NCBI GenBank assembly: GCA_015680685.1
Contig: MNCI01002923.1
Coordinates: forward strand, 276,915-340,914
Source of the DNA: Gnetum montanum
Taxonomy: Eukaryota > Streptophyta > Gnetopsida > Gnetales > Gnetaceae
Direction: 5' to 3'
Length of the DNA stretch: 64,000 bases
Under the pieces are notes generated by a model. That model did not search any database. It was not told where the DNA came from and saw nothing but the letters and a program-made list of their open reading frames with translations. The position numbers were made by a program, and so were the translations under genes. Of this stretch, positions 21,076 through 30,987 are shown in pieces; the stretch's first letter is position 1, and every line of letters starts with the position of its first letter.

Positions 21076-22083
21076 CTGCCTTTTTGACCTTCCATGTAGG
21101 CTCCTTTATGGGACATGGCCTCTTAATCTTTATCTTAGATAGTTCCATTGTCTTAGTGATGTAATGTTCCACCCTGGTTGCATTTCTAGTACTAGCCAGT
21201 AGTGGCTAACCTACACTATCATGTGAGTAGTGAGATTCCCCTAAGGGACCTTTAGTTGTTATGAAAAATGACTCACCAATTGCCTTTGGGTGGTCCTGCA
21301 CTTGCGTGGTAGCAAACAAGTGCTTGACCCATGGCTTCAAGAGTTATGTGCGGTCCTGCACCACCCATTATCTCTCCTCGCGAACCACCAAAACCTTTAG
21401 AAATCTTTGTAGGCATCCTATGAAGAATGCGAAGTGCACATGTGACCTTGCCTAGAGGTTGTGGCGCAACTTGACGATCTTGGCATGCAAGCCGTCAACA
21501 AGGTAAGAGGCCCAATTATACCTTGTGTCCTCCTTTAGCATGTCCCTCATCACTCGAGCCTACTCCACCCTAAGGATTTTTCCTTGGAAGAGCAACTTCA
21601 AAAATGCATGAGCACAAAAGAGAGGGTAAAGATTATGGACCACAAGCACCTACATGTTCTTAATAAGTATACCTTTGTAAGATCAAGAGGTCTCTAGCCA
21701 CTTCTCAATATCACCTCAATGGTTCACCTCTCTATTGGTCTTATTGATGACCAATAGGCCATCAAAGGGAAGGCCAAAGAGGTTTGTGAAGAAGTCATCA
21801 ATGAGGTCCAAAACTATCCTCACATCACGTACCTGCATGAGAAAGTGATAAGCGTTGTCACTGAAGGAATCAATAATAGCAACCATTTTAGCCACTAGAA
21901 TGTCTGGGCTAAGGGCCAAGAAAAGATTCATCAACCCAGCTTGCATAAGCCTACTAGTCAACTCCACTAAGGCCTTGTGGCACAACCAATGTTGTGTACC
22001 CTTGACATCACCATACTTCATGATGAGGATGGCCTTAGTGTAGCTTGTAGTTACCACTATGACCTCTCCTGAAGCAACTGCTG
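21076..22083 (-). CDS. Antisense gene, large central exon
   Basis: 1008 bases in one frame. It starts after TTTCCTTACCTATATTGCAG with V-A-S-G-E-V-I-V-V-T-T-S-Y-T-K-A. Next come L-V-E-L-T-S-R-L-M-Q-A-G-L-M-N-L, F-F-T-N-L-F-G-L-P-F-D-G, E-K-W-L-E-T-S and a helical block with M-R-D-M-L-K-E-D-T-R-Y-N-W-A-S-Y. It ends at K-V-K-K-A with donor GCAG|GTGGTA. The first 120 codons are stop-free; eight stops follow, all of CGA, CAG or CAA origin. The F-G-L-P segment and the helices after it recall plant transposon-associated domains; homology is not proven. Confidence 0.8.
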
Positions 22084-22170
22084 CTGCAATATAGGTAAGG
22101 AAAACAACATTAGCATCATGCAAAAAGGCAAGGTAGCAAATGCACAAGACCAAAGTGATAAATTACTTAC
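22084..22170 (-). other. Intron of the antisense gene (87 bp)
   Basis: Donor CCTAT|GTAAGT at 22170, acceptor TATTGCAG. The acceptor is followed by a second CAG (a NAGNAG site); either AG keeps the frame, adding or dropping one alanine. Confidence 0.75.
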
Positions 22171-22469
22171 ATAGGACAAAAGGTGTGCATGACAATGGTG
22201 GTGAAACCAATGCCTTCTCGATGCTAGTTACACCATCCATCCACTTTGCATCCAACTAACCATGGGTTTGACACCTCTTGTAGGCTTTTAGATATCGACA
22301 AGGGTACTCTATCAAGTCAAACCCAATTTTCCTGATCAACCCTGTACAAATTCTCTTGTAGGTCAAAATTTCCTATAGGGCAATGTATGTTAAGTTTAGG
22401 GCCCCCTCCGCATCATGCAGGTCATGCTCACCAACATTAAACATGGCAATAAATATGAGTAGTTAGCAC
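22171..22469 (-). CDS. Antisense gene, exon B
   Basis: Reads M-F-N-V-G-E-H-D-L-H-D-A-E-G-A-L-N-L-T from 22444, then K-I-G-F-D-L-I-E-Y-P-C-R-Y-L-K-A-Y, W-M-D-G-V-T and L-S-C-T-P-F-V-L, with two TAG codons. The upstream border (AG at 22470-22471) has a weak pyrimidine tract, so 22469 is less certain; its phase agrees with exon X. Confidence 0.65.
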
Positions 22470-22631
22470 CTTCGTATGAGTTGATAGCCAAACAAATAAT
22501 GCAAAAATCATAGGAAAACTTACACTGCTACATATTACACCATCCTAGGTGGGTTCTAAAACAAGGTATGCACATGCTAAGCAAAAAAGAGAGTGTTTCT
22601 TTTGCTATAAGAACTAAACTCTAGCATCTAC

Positions 22632-22845
22632 CAAACCCTGGACAAAGGCCTAACGCCACTAGGGCCTCTGCTTGAACCCCCTGCTTTGCCATCACTGATA
22701 GTGGGCTCATCAAACATTAACCTCAGAATGCTCTGATTTTCCCTAGGTATTAATGTCTCTATGATGACACTAGCGGCTTCCACCGCTAAGTGTGACCAGA
22801 TCATCACATTGAAGTGTTGGAGCAAGAATTTTAGAAACTTGTGTG
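22632..22845 (-). CDS. Antisense gene, exon X, 3' part
   Basis: Continues the frame from 30827 across the N3 insertion: H-K-F-L-K-F-L-L-Q-H-F-N-V-M-I-W-S, then A-V-E-A-A-S-V-I-I-E-T-L-I-P-R and G-S-S-R-G-P-S-G-V-R-P, ending at GTTTG|GTAGAT. No stops. The first stretch faintly recalls FCP1/NIF-type phosphatases; I give that little weight. Confidence 0.6.
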
Positions 22846-23955
22846 TGTAATGATTAAAAACATCGATGGTTGGAACATTGAGGGGTTCATGGATGTACAG
22901 CCTTAACCCCACCTTCAGATGAGGGCCTTGCTAGAAATGGAGATAGAGTACCCTAAATTGTCTTGTCAATCGAATAGGGACCTTACCAGTTGTAACTAGG
23001 GTAGTGGGTGCAACTGAGGGTAGCATGGTTAGCTGAAATGCAAATGTAATCCACATGAAATGGTACTAAGTGTCAAAGTGGTACTTCATGGTGCCAAGTG
23101 TAGAGCGTAGCCATGAAATGGAGGTGAGCATAGCCAAGGGTTTTGACCAAAATGAGGGTGTCAACCTGCAGATACTACCACTTGAGTGTAGTACAGTGTG
23201 ACAATGCATGAAAAAATGCAAAAGACAAGAAAAATGTAAAAAAAATGCTAGAAATGGGAGAGAGAAATGGAACACTGCCCTAAATGGGAATGTAGTTAAC
23301 TCCAAAAGGGTCTTAGAAGGTACATAGTGTACAACAAGTGTAGTGGGAGCATTGTCACAATCTTGGTGGTGTTGGGCCATGAAGTATGGCGCTCGTGGTG
23401 ATGAACCGTGCTTGCCAAGTTGGCCATCACAGTGTACTGTGCAGTGTTCTATAGGGCTGCAATGGGGTTATGGTATACCATTTGATGTAGAGTTGCAATG
23501 GGTTTGTAGTATACCATGTAGTGTAGCTATGCCTCTCTACTGATGTGGTGTGCTTTGGGTCTTGTTCACCCATAGAGCTAAGTGCCAAGATGCTAAAATG
23601 CCAAATGCCAAATGAAAGTGCCAACTACCAACCCCTAAAACATTAGGGGTTTAGAGGTATTTATAGGGTTAGGGTTAGCCTAAAATGTAGATCAAGCACC
23701 ACATGGTGGCGTGGTGGATGGGAAGAGCATAACAGTTGTAGTAGCAAGTGTTGTAGTAGCAAAACACTTAGAAACATTCTGCAAAACTAGCCACTTGTGT
23801 GCTAGATATGCTTGTTGCACTCTTGAGCATAGCAGAGTGTAGTAGCTACAGTGCTGAGCATAGCACAACACTTAGAAAATTTCTACAAAATTGGCCATTT
23901 TTGTGTTGGCTAGATTTTCTATGCTCTCGAGCATAGTAGAGCATAGCAACTATAG
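22846..23955 (-). repeat. 3' LTR of N3, 5' part missing
   Basis: Matches N2 LTRs from their 3' end up to one palindrome unit (about 23825-23945) and then passes straight into internal sequence (GTTGATCCAAGGCTGGGC, found at 36425 in N2 well inside its LTR border). About 500 bases of LTR and the PPT region were deleted. Confidence 0.8.
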
Positions 23956-24663
23956 TCCTAAGCTAAAGTTGATCCAAGGCTGGGCCGGTTGCAAAATTGC
24001 AATGCTATCAATTTGCATGGGGATGTGCTTTTTTCCATTTTTTTCCACAAGCCAAACCTTCATTGGGTTTGGCTTACTACTGAATGCTAGCTGCAAGGTG
24101 TTGGCCATCGAGTGGATGGGCTTTGCTTTTGATACAACCACATCACATCTATAGGATAGGTGTTTCCTCCAAGGATGAGGTGCATTACATTCACTTGCGC
24201 TTTAACCAGCCAATAGAGGCTCTACATGGGACGAGTTGCGCTACATCCACCATGGGTTCTACAGCATGATGTGAAGAGTGTATGCCACGTGCATTTTCAA
24301 TATGTATGCATTAGAAGGTTTTCATGCAAGGGAATGCCAAAAATGCAAGAGGGTATGGGAATGCAAGAGTGAATGTGTTGTAGGCTAAAACAAGATGACA
24401 GGGATGTGCACTCTTGAGTAGCTTTGCTAGCCCAGTCATGCACATCAGAGCAATGTGGAAACTTGTCGATGCAAATGATGGACATGAAGATGCTACAAGT
24501 GTTGAATGTGAAGATGCTAAAAATGCATCAAATGTTACACCAGTTGCAAATGCTTTGGAATTCAATGAAAGTGCTAGGGCGATGATGCTACAAGTGCTCC
24601 AAAGGCCACATTGATGGCAAGTGCTCCAAAAGATTAGCAGAATGGTGGGAGGTGATAATGCTG
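23956..24663 (-). other. N3 3' region
   Basis: Collinear with N2 36420-37240 (for example CATTGGGTTTGGCTTACTACTGAATGCTAGC, split in the text by small changes). Short ORFs on both strands overlap without family features; I see no gene. Confidence 0.5.
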
Positions 24664-24965
24664 CAAATGCACAAACCTAGTTTAAGGTCATAGAAAACTA
24701 TGAAACCAATTTAAGATCCTAGAAGATAGTGGATGCTAGTTTATAGTCCTAGCAAACTGCTGTGTGCTAGTTTAACATTGTAGTAAATAAGTTATTGTGC
24801 TAGTTTAATGTCATGATCCAAGGATGATCTGTGTTAGTTTATAGTCATAGTGGATTATGTTGTGGATGCTAGTTTAATGTCATAGCCCAAGGACAATATG
24901 TGCTAGTTTACAGTCATAGCAGACTAGCTATGCTAGTTTATAGTCTTAGCAGACTAGTGCTTACC
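24664..24965 (-). repeat. Minisatellite CTAGTTTAATGTCATAGCAG in N3
   Basis: Eight or so diverged units of GTGCTAGTTTAATGTCATAG type at irregular spacing. The same motif recurs inside N3 gag (28285-28345, 26805-26870) and in N2. Confidence 0.8.
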
Positions 24966-25109
24966 TTGCTTGTTGGAGGTGTAATGGTAAATGTGTAGTC
25001 ATGCTGTGTGCCTACAATATCCTACAAAAGTTAACTAGAAAAACAACATTAACTGGAAACTATGTAAAAAAGTTAAAATGCACAAATGAAAGGAAGGTAA
25101 TGAAAGAAG

Positions 25110-25310
25110 CGATAGTTTTGGGCCATTTTGGGCCACAACAATAGTTTAAGACCATTTCAGGCCATCGAGTGTTGCTAGTTTTGAGCCATTTTGGGCAATT
25201 GCTATTTTAAGGTCATTTTGTGCCATCATAAAGGGGTTAATGGTTTAAGGTCATTCTAGGCCATGGGCTAGTTTAAGGCCTTTTCGAACCATGTGTTTTT
25301 TGCAATTTTA
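25110..25310 (-). repeat. GGCC/TAGTTTAAGG minisatellite of N3
   Basis: Units of TAGTTTAAGGCCATTTTGGG type, the complement of the N1 array at 18838-19140. Confidence 0.8.
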
Positions 25311-25599
25311 GTTTTGACTTTTATGTGTTTTTGATGTTTTGCAAATGCAATGCGTAAGTTAAGTCAATGAATGTGTAAACAAAGCAAAAAATTTGTGAAC
25401 AAAATAAAATGCATGATTTAAGCAACCAAGAAAATTGTAAATAAATAGGCTAGTGCAATGCAAATGAAAGTCAGAATTGCATGGCAAGTGAAGGCAAAGG
25501 GTAGGTAGGAACCTAGCGCATTTTTGGCCAATGGAGTGCCTTGATTAGGTAGTTGTTTCCTAATCTAGTTTGGATTAAGCAATGTGAAAGGCCTAGGAT

Positions 25600-26150
25600 C
25601 CTCTAGGAGGCTATTATCTTCAATTCCTCATTCAGGTGTGTTAGCCTTATGCATTGCATTGGTTACCATAGATGCATCACTAGGAAACTCCACCTTCGAC
25701 ACTTACTCCATGTCTATGTTGTGGATAGCTAGAGAGGAGGCAATATCACCATGGATGATAACTTGACCACCTTCGTATGGAAGGTGGAATTCTTGGTGGA
25801 TGGGAAAGGAGATGGCCTATAGTTGAGCTAGCTAAGGCCTATTTAGGATTAGGTTGAAGCTTGACATCTCCTCTATGATAGTAAAACTTACGCTAGTGGG
25901 GAATTGCTCTCTTACCATGAAGGGTAAGTTGATTGTACCTCTAACAGCAACACGTGATCTATTGAAGGATTTTAGATGCATGATTTTGGTTAGCTTGATT
26001 TCATCTGCTAGGCCTAAATTGTCGATGATGAAGTACAAGACTATGTTTGTTGCTCCACTATCATCAACATGCACTCTGCAGATCATGCACTTCCTAACAT
26101 GTATGCTAATGGATAGTGAAGCTATAGTGACCTCCCCTCATTTGGGATTG
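25600..26150 (-). pseudogene. N3 aspartic protease
   Basis: The open stretch 26086-25832 gives R-V-H-V-D-D-S-G-A-T-N-I, I-K-L-T-K-I-M-H-L-K-S-F-N-R-S, P-F-M-V-R-E-Q-F-P-T-S-V and S-F-N-L-I-L, the same protein as in N1 and N2. The minus frame goes on with H-Q-E-F-H-L-P-Y-E-G, then A-S-V-M-V-T-N-A and the P-N-x-D end seen in N2. Downstream only minisatellites follow; no RT. Confidence 0.8.
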
Positions 26151-26199
26151 ACCTTGACTACATCATCATGTAACACTAGGGATGTTGAACTTGATTTTT

Positions 26200-28976
26200 C
26201 TGGTATAGGAGGAAACATCATTACATGGATGGTGTTCTCATCTATAAGAATGTCCTTTGTAACAGGAATGAAGGCCAACATCCAAGCCAACGCTTAGTAG
26301 TAAGCAGATGAGGTTATGACTAGGTCGTATAAGCTCAATGTTATGTTCTTTTTCTTGAGCGTTTATTTCACCTAGGTTAGTCTAGCTATGAAGTCCTTGT
26401 CATTGACTATTATGTTGGCCTTGACTTCCTCCATATGGCTTAAGAGATGGATCTCTTACAAAGGGGACTTGGGCTTGCGTTGATTGGCCTACTTGGGGGC
26501 AAGGGCCCCAGTGTTCAGTTATTGCTTACTACTTATGGCCTTTGCCTCTACCATGGGGGTTACAAGGTACTCATTCATCCTCTTACATTACCATTTGGTA
26601 GGCCTACCTAGGTTACTAGTGGGATCATCCATTAAAGGAGGAGAGACCGAGACATTGCCCACTATTGGGCTTTGGGTAGGTGAGGGGCCATCACGTTGTG
26701 GCACCCTTATGACAAATGGTGGATTAGGAGTTGTTGTAGGGCCAGCTCATTATGGAACCTTGATGACAAAAAGTTGCTTAGTGGTTGTTGTTACTATACC
26801 ATGCCAGCTTAATGTCTTAGCAAACGGTTGGTTTGGTTGCTAGTTTAACGTCTTAGTGGACGATTGCTACAAGACCTTAATCACAAAGGGTGTTGTGCAT
26901 GCCCAAGGTGGCACTTTAATAGAAAAGGAGGGCCTCTTACTTTTGGAGGCCAAGGGGATCCTTGACTTGCTGGGAGGCATGTGGATCACAAAAGGTTGTT
27001 GTGTAGGTTTAGACTTTCCACCTATGTTAATGGAGTTTATGACGTAGGGGCCATCGTCTGTGTTGGATTGGGTCAGTGCATCAAGCATCAATTGGCCTTG
27101 TTCTATCATTCTTTGCAGGTCATCCTATAAAACATTATAGTTGTTCATACTATGACTAGACATCTAGTGGTAATGATAGTATTGGTCCAGCTTGAAATGT
27201 TGTGGGATCGGGGGCTCATTCGGTATTGCTGGGGTAGCGTTCCTTAGTAGTTTGAAATACTTGTTATGCTTTTAAGGGGAAATGATACATGTTTGTATTG
27301 GATTCACCCAGCTTTTAGGAGTTTCTCTAGTAGTTTAAAGGGTTCCATCAGTAGCGATGTATACTTTGAGTAATCCTTGTGCTTAAAGTTTGACCTTGGG
27401 AGAGCCCCTACTGATGTAGGTAAGTTGGTAGCTTTGTGAGCTAGGGCCTTGGGCTACTTAGCTGTCAGGCCTCAGTTGATTTCTTTTGTTCTTATGGCAA
27501 CTATTTACATTGTTGCATTTTGTTTGTGCACTTGTTGGTTTTTGTAGGCCATGTAGGTTGAGTCATTACTAGCTTGCGCTACCTACTCTATGCCCTTTGC
27601 TTGGGCAAAGGCTTGGCAGAAAGACTTCAGGGCCAAGTAATACAATTTGGACTTGATGAAGTCATTCACTACATCCTTGAAGATGGCTAGTAGGTGTGTC
27701 TCTGCTAGGGGTTCATGCATTTCGCTCAATGAAGCATTCCAACATTGGAGGAATTTTGGCATAGGCTCTAAGGGCCTTTGCTTAACTTGCATGAGTTGGT
27801 CGTGGGTTGCTTCAGGCTTTAATTTGTACTTAAAGCATATCACAAATTAGCTTATGAGATCCTCAAAAGAAGAGATTGAGGCCTTAGGTAGCACGTGGTA
27901 CCAATCTAAGGCATTATTAGTGAGTGACATGGGGAACATGCACATGATGGTGTGTGGCCAAGCTTAAAGGAGTAGGCACTCAGATTGAAATGTGACCAAG
28001 TATACATTGGGATCCCCTTTACCATTGTACTTGGTGAGTTGAGGCAACTAGACCCCAGTTGGAAGAGTTAGGGGTGGGACTATAGGACTTATGGGGTCAT
28101 CTCGATAGAAGTCCACCACCTTGACAGTTTTGAAGGAGGCATCTTTGAGTTAGTTGATCTCCTCCATCAAACTTTGGATCAATTAGAATGCCTAATCCAA
28201 GTTTGGGAATGTGCCAACCAATTACATTGGCTGGGCTTGTGTTGGTTGCATAGCATAGGGTCAAATTTTTGGTTGTAGAGTTTGCCAGTTTAATGTTGTA
28301 GCAGATGATCTGTGCTAGTTTAACATCATAGAAAACGAGTTTAGTTGATGTGTTGGCTAAGAGATGGGCATGGTGACTGATGTGGGCCACACACGAGTGG
28401 GTTGGATAGACGTCGTGGATGCCAATGAGACAAGTCGGACATGAGATGCCTGAATCATCTAGGTTGGGAGGTGGTTCCTATGTGAGCATAGGGTTGGGAA
28501 AATGTAGCGGTTGCTTGCAAGGAAGGATGAATTGACATGGTTACCATCTTGAAGAGGATGAATGGACCAAACCAAGGAGGGGTTGTACTAGGGAGTGATT
28601 ATTGGAAGATAGTGTAAAGGGGGCTCTCGTGTTCGGAGTGGGCCTCAAACTCATCTTCTTTCTCTTGTGAGGCTTCCTCATAGGTTGTCCCTACATCATG
28701 CTTGTTTGCACAAATGAGTTGGGACAATAGCTAGTTGTAGGACATCGTGAGTGGGATTATGTCAAACAAGGAGGGGTTGTACTCCTATCCATCCCAATGG
28801 ACTCATTCATAGTCTTGTTTTTCCTTCAAGTTAAGATAATCCACTAGTAATCCTACTTGGATTTTAGTACAAAGAAAATTGTATTGTTCATGCCTTAGTG
28901 CAACATGCTTTGGGTGGAACATGGTGTCAAATGTGTTAAACACCGACGTGGAAGGTTGATCTAGATTCATGTTCAT
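26200..28976 (-). pseudogene. N3 gag
   Basis: Start M-N-M-N-L-D-Q-P-S-T-S-V-F-N-T at 28976; the first 57 residues are open (H-E-Q-Y-N-F-L-C-T-K-I-Q-V-G-L). The core at 27843-27583 is open for 86 codons (K-P-E-A-T-H-D-Q-L-M-Q-V-K-Q, C-W-N-A-S-L-S-E-M-H-E-P, F-K-D-V-V-N-D-F-I-K-S-K-L-Y-Y). The rest has stops and shifts. At 27109-26867 an open stretch reads S-I-N-I-G-G-K, P-F-V-I-H-M-P-P, a linker repeated as P-F-V-I-(K/R)-V-P in all N copies. Confidence 0.75.
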
Positions 28977-28989
28977 AGATCGGGTTGTG

Positions 28990-29260
28990 AGAGTTGCTGT
29001 TTGCAAAAAACAACTAACTTTGAAAATTGCAGAAAAATGACTAAGTTTCTTGGTAGCAGAAAAATGGCTAAGTATAAAAATGTAGAAAAATGGCTGTGTA
29101 AAAATGCAAAAAAAATGGCTAAGTATGGAAACTACAAAAAAATTGACTAAGTGTAAAACTATAGAAAATTGGCTAAGTATGAAGCTATGGAAATTTAGCT
29201 AAGTATGAAAATGCAAAAAAAAAATGCTAACAATGAAAGCTGCTGAAAATGGCTAACTCT
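28990..29260 (-). repeat. Leader minisatellite of N3
   Basis: About eight units of roughly 28-32 bases of the form AGAAAAATGGCTAAGTATG on the + strand. Equivalent arrays: N2 41165-41395 and, reversed, N1 14020-14110. Confidence 0.75.
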
Positions 29261-29452
29261 GGTGCTACACTCACTACGTTGGAGTTGGCTACACTCTCTT
29301 AAGCACTTAGAATTTTGGTTAAGTTCCAAAGATATTCTTTGGCTTTTGTCTAGCAGGGTTCTAGGGGAATTGACGATGGGGTCCAATTTACACCAACTGG
29401 TGGTGAAGAGAGCACACGAGATCACATTCAAAAAATGTAGAATGAAATGGTA

Positions 29453-29476
29453 GGCCCTCGTTCTAGCACCAAAAAT
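29453..29476 (-). promoter_or_regulatory. Primer binding site of N3
   Basis: The minus strand after the LTR reads TTTTTGGTGCTAGAACGAGG. It appears the least decayed of the N copies. I cannot assign the tRNA with confidence; it is not the Asp-type site of the H elements. Confidence 0.5.
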
Positions 29477-30826
29477 TGTAACGACTGAAAACGTTAATGG
29501 CAAGAACACTAAGGGGTTCGCATGTGTACAACCTTAACCCTACCTTCCCACGAGGGCCTTATTGGAAATGGAAGTGGAGTTCCCTAAATAGTCTTGTTGA
29601 TTGAATAGGGAATTTTTCAATTGCAATTAGGGTGGTGGGTGTAATCGAGGATGGCGTGGTTAGCCGAAATGCAAATGTAAGTGATGTAAAATGGTGCTAA
29701 GTGTCAAAGTGATGCTTCGTAGTGCTAAGTATAGAGCGTAGCCACAAAACGGGGGTGAGCGTAGCTAAGGGTTTTGACCAAAATGAGGGTGTCAAACCAT
29801 GGAGACTACTGTCGAGTGTAGTATAGTGTGAAAATGCATGAAAAAATGTGAAAAGACACAAGAAAATGTTAGAAATCAAAGAGAGAAATGGAACACCACC
29901 CCGAATGGAAGCATAGTTAACTCCAAAAGGGTTTCAAAAGATACATAGTGTACAATAAGCATAGTGGAAGTGTAGTCATAGTCTCAATGGTGTTGAGCTG
30001 TGAAGTCTGGCACTCATCATGATGAATTATGCTTGCTAGGTTGGCCACCATGGTGTACCATGCGATGTTTTTATGGGGTTGCAATAGGGTTGCGGTGTAC
30101 TGTACAATGTAGGGCTGCAACGGGGTCGTGGTATACCCTGCGATGCAGCTATGCCTCTTTGCTAATGTGGTGTGCTCTAGGTCTCATTTTCCCATGAAGC
30201 TAAGTGCCAAGATGCCAAAATGCCAAATGCCAAATGAAAGTTCCAATTGCCAATCCCTAAAACGTTGGGGGCCTAGGGGTATTTATAGGGCTAAGGTTAG
30301 CCCAAAATGCGAATCGAGCCCCATGTGGTAATGTGGTGGGTGGAAAGAGCATAGTAGCTACAGTGAAGAGTGTAGAAACTACAATAGTGAGTGTAGCAGC
30401 ATAAAACTTAGAAACATTCTGCAAAATTAGCCACCTATGTGTTGGCTACACTTGCTACTCTCTCAAGCATAGTAGAGCGTAGTAGCTACAGTGTCGAGCA
30501 TAGCACAACACTTAGAAACATTTTGCAAAACTGGCCATATGTGTGTTGGCTACACTTGCTACACTCTCGAGCATAGCAACTACAATGTCGAGCATAGTAG
30601 CTATAGTGCAAGCATAGCACAACACTTAGAAAAATTCTACATATTTTGACCTTGTTTGAATACTTAGCCAAAATTACAAAAGATTGGTCATTGAAGTTGA
30701 CTATGCTCTACTACAGTGTAGAGCATGGTCCTAGCACCTAGACAAATTTGCAGAAAGTGCTATCGTTCTGATACTTAGCCAAATTTATAGTTAAGAAGTG
30801 GTAGCCCAAATTTTTGTGGTGTTTCA
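29477..30826 (-). repeat. 5' LTR of N3
   Basis: Matches N2 LTR at both ends; shorter (1350 bp) since the U3 palindrome region (30360-30620) has fewer units. TATA box at 30280-30287 (minus TATAAATA). Confidence 0.85.
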
Positions 30827-30968
30827 ACATGCTCCTAGCTAGAACCATACCACCTAGTGATCCAACTATGTATCTAGTGTGGATGTGTTTGGAACAAGCT
30901 TGCTAATATAGCAGAGGATGTCAATGAGCTCCACCACAATGAGAATTGGCTTCAACAATACCCTGTAA
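30827..30968 (-). CDS. Antisense gene, exon X, 5' part
   Basis: Acceptor with a long T-run (CTTTTGTAG, AG at 30969-30970). Reads L-Q-G-I-V-E-A-N-S-H-C-G-G-A-H, then S-L-G-G-M-V-L-A-R-S up to the N3 border. Two stops, explicable from CGA and CAG. An exon further upstream is likely: 31060-31110 shows another CTACAG acceptor, but I could not fix it. Confidence 0.6.
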
Positions 30969-30987
30969 CTACAAAAGAAAAAAAAAG

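Larger units (their letters stand above)
22846..30826 (-). mobile_element. N3: gag-protease LTR retrotransposon inserted in the antisense gene of N1
   Basis: Minus-oriented N element of about 8.0 kb. Its ends match those of N2 (TGTAATGATT at 22846; complement of TGAAACACC ending at 30826). Flanking pentamers are GTGTG (22841-22845) and ACATG (30827-30831); they differ by three transitions, possible for a decayed GCGTG TSD. Order on the minus strand: LTR, PBS, leader repeat, gag, protease, minisatellites, short 3' region, truncated LTR. Confidence 0.85.
19340..30968 (-). pseudogene. Antisense multi-exon gene inside N1, split by N3
   Basis: Opposite to N1 gag-protease lies a coding frame of at least nine segments, about 2.9 kb or 960 codons after splicing: 30968-30827 plus 22845-22632 (one exon, split by N3), 22469-22171, 22083-21076, 20885-20665, 20570-20427, 20335-20235, 20187-19516 and 19426-19340. 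Donors are mainly GTAAGT, GTATGT, GTATGC, GTGAGT and GTTAGT; acceptors are mostly pyrimidine tract plus AG; phases match at every junction. More than twenty internal stops are nearly all explained by CAG, CAA or CGA becoming TAG, TAA or TGA. The middle resembles plant transposon proteins with an F-G-L-P motif; the C-terminal part is charged and helical and ends in an acidic tail. The start is unresolved. Antisense extra genes are known in Tat-type elements (gene23 of maize Grande, from memory), but I cannot match this one. Confidence 0.8.

Noticed and set aside
22628-22912. 94-residue ORF starting M-G-L-R-L-Y
   Set aside because: Its first 22 residues read N3 LTR sequence; only the part from 22845 downward belongs to the antisense exon.
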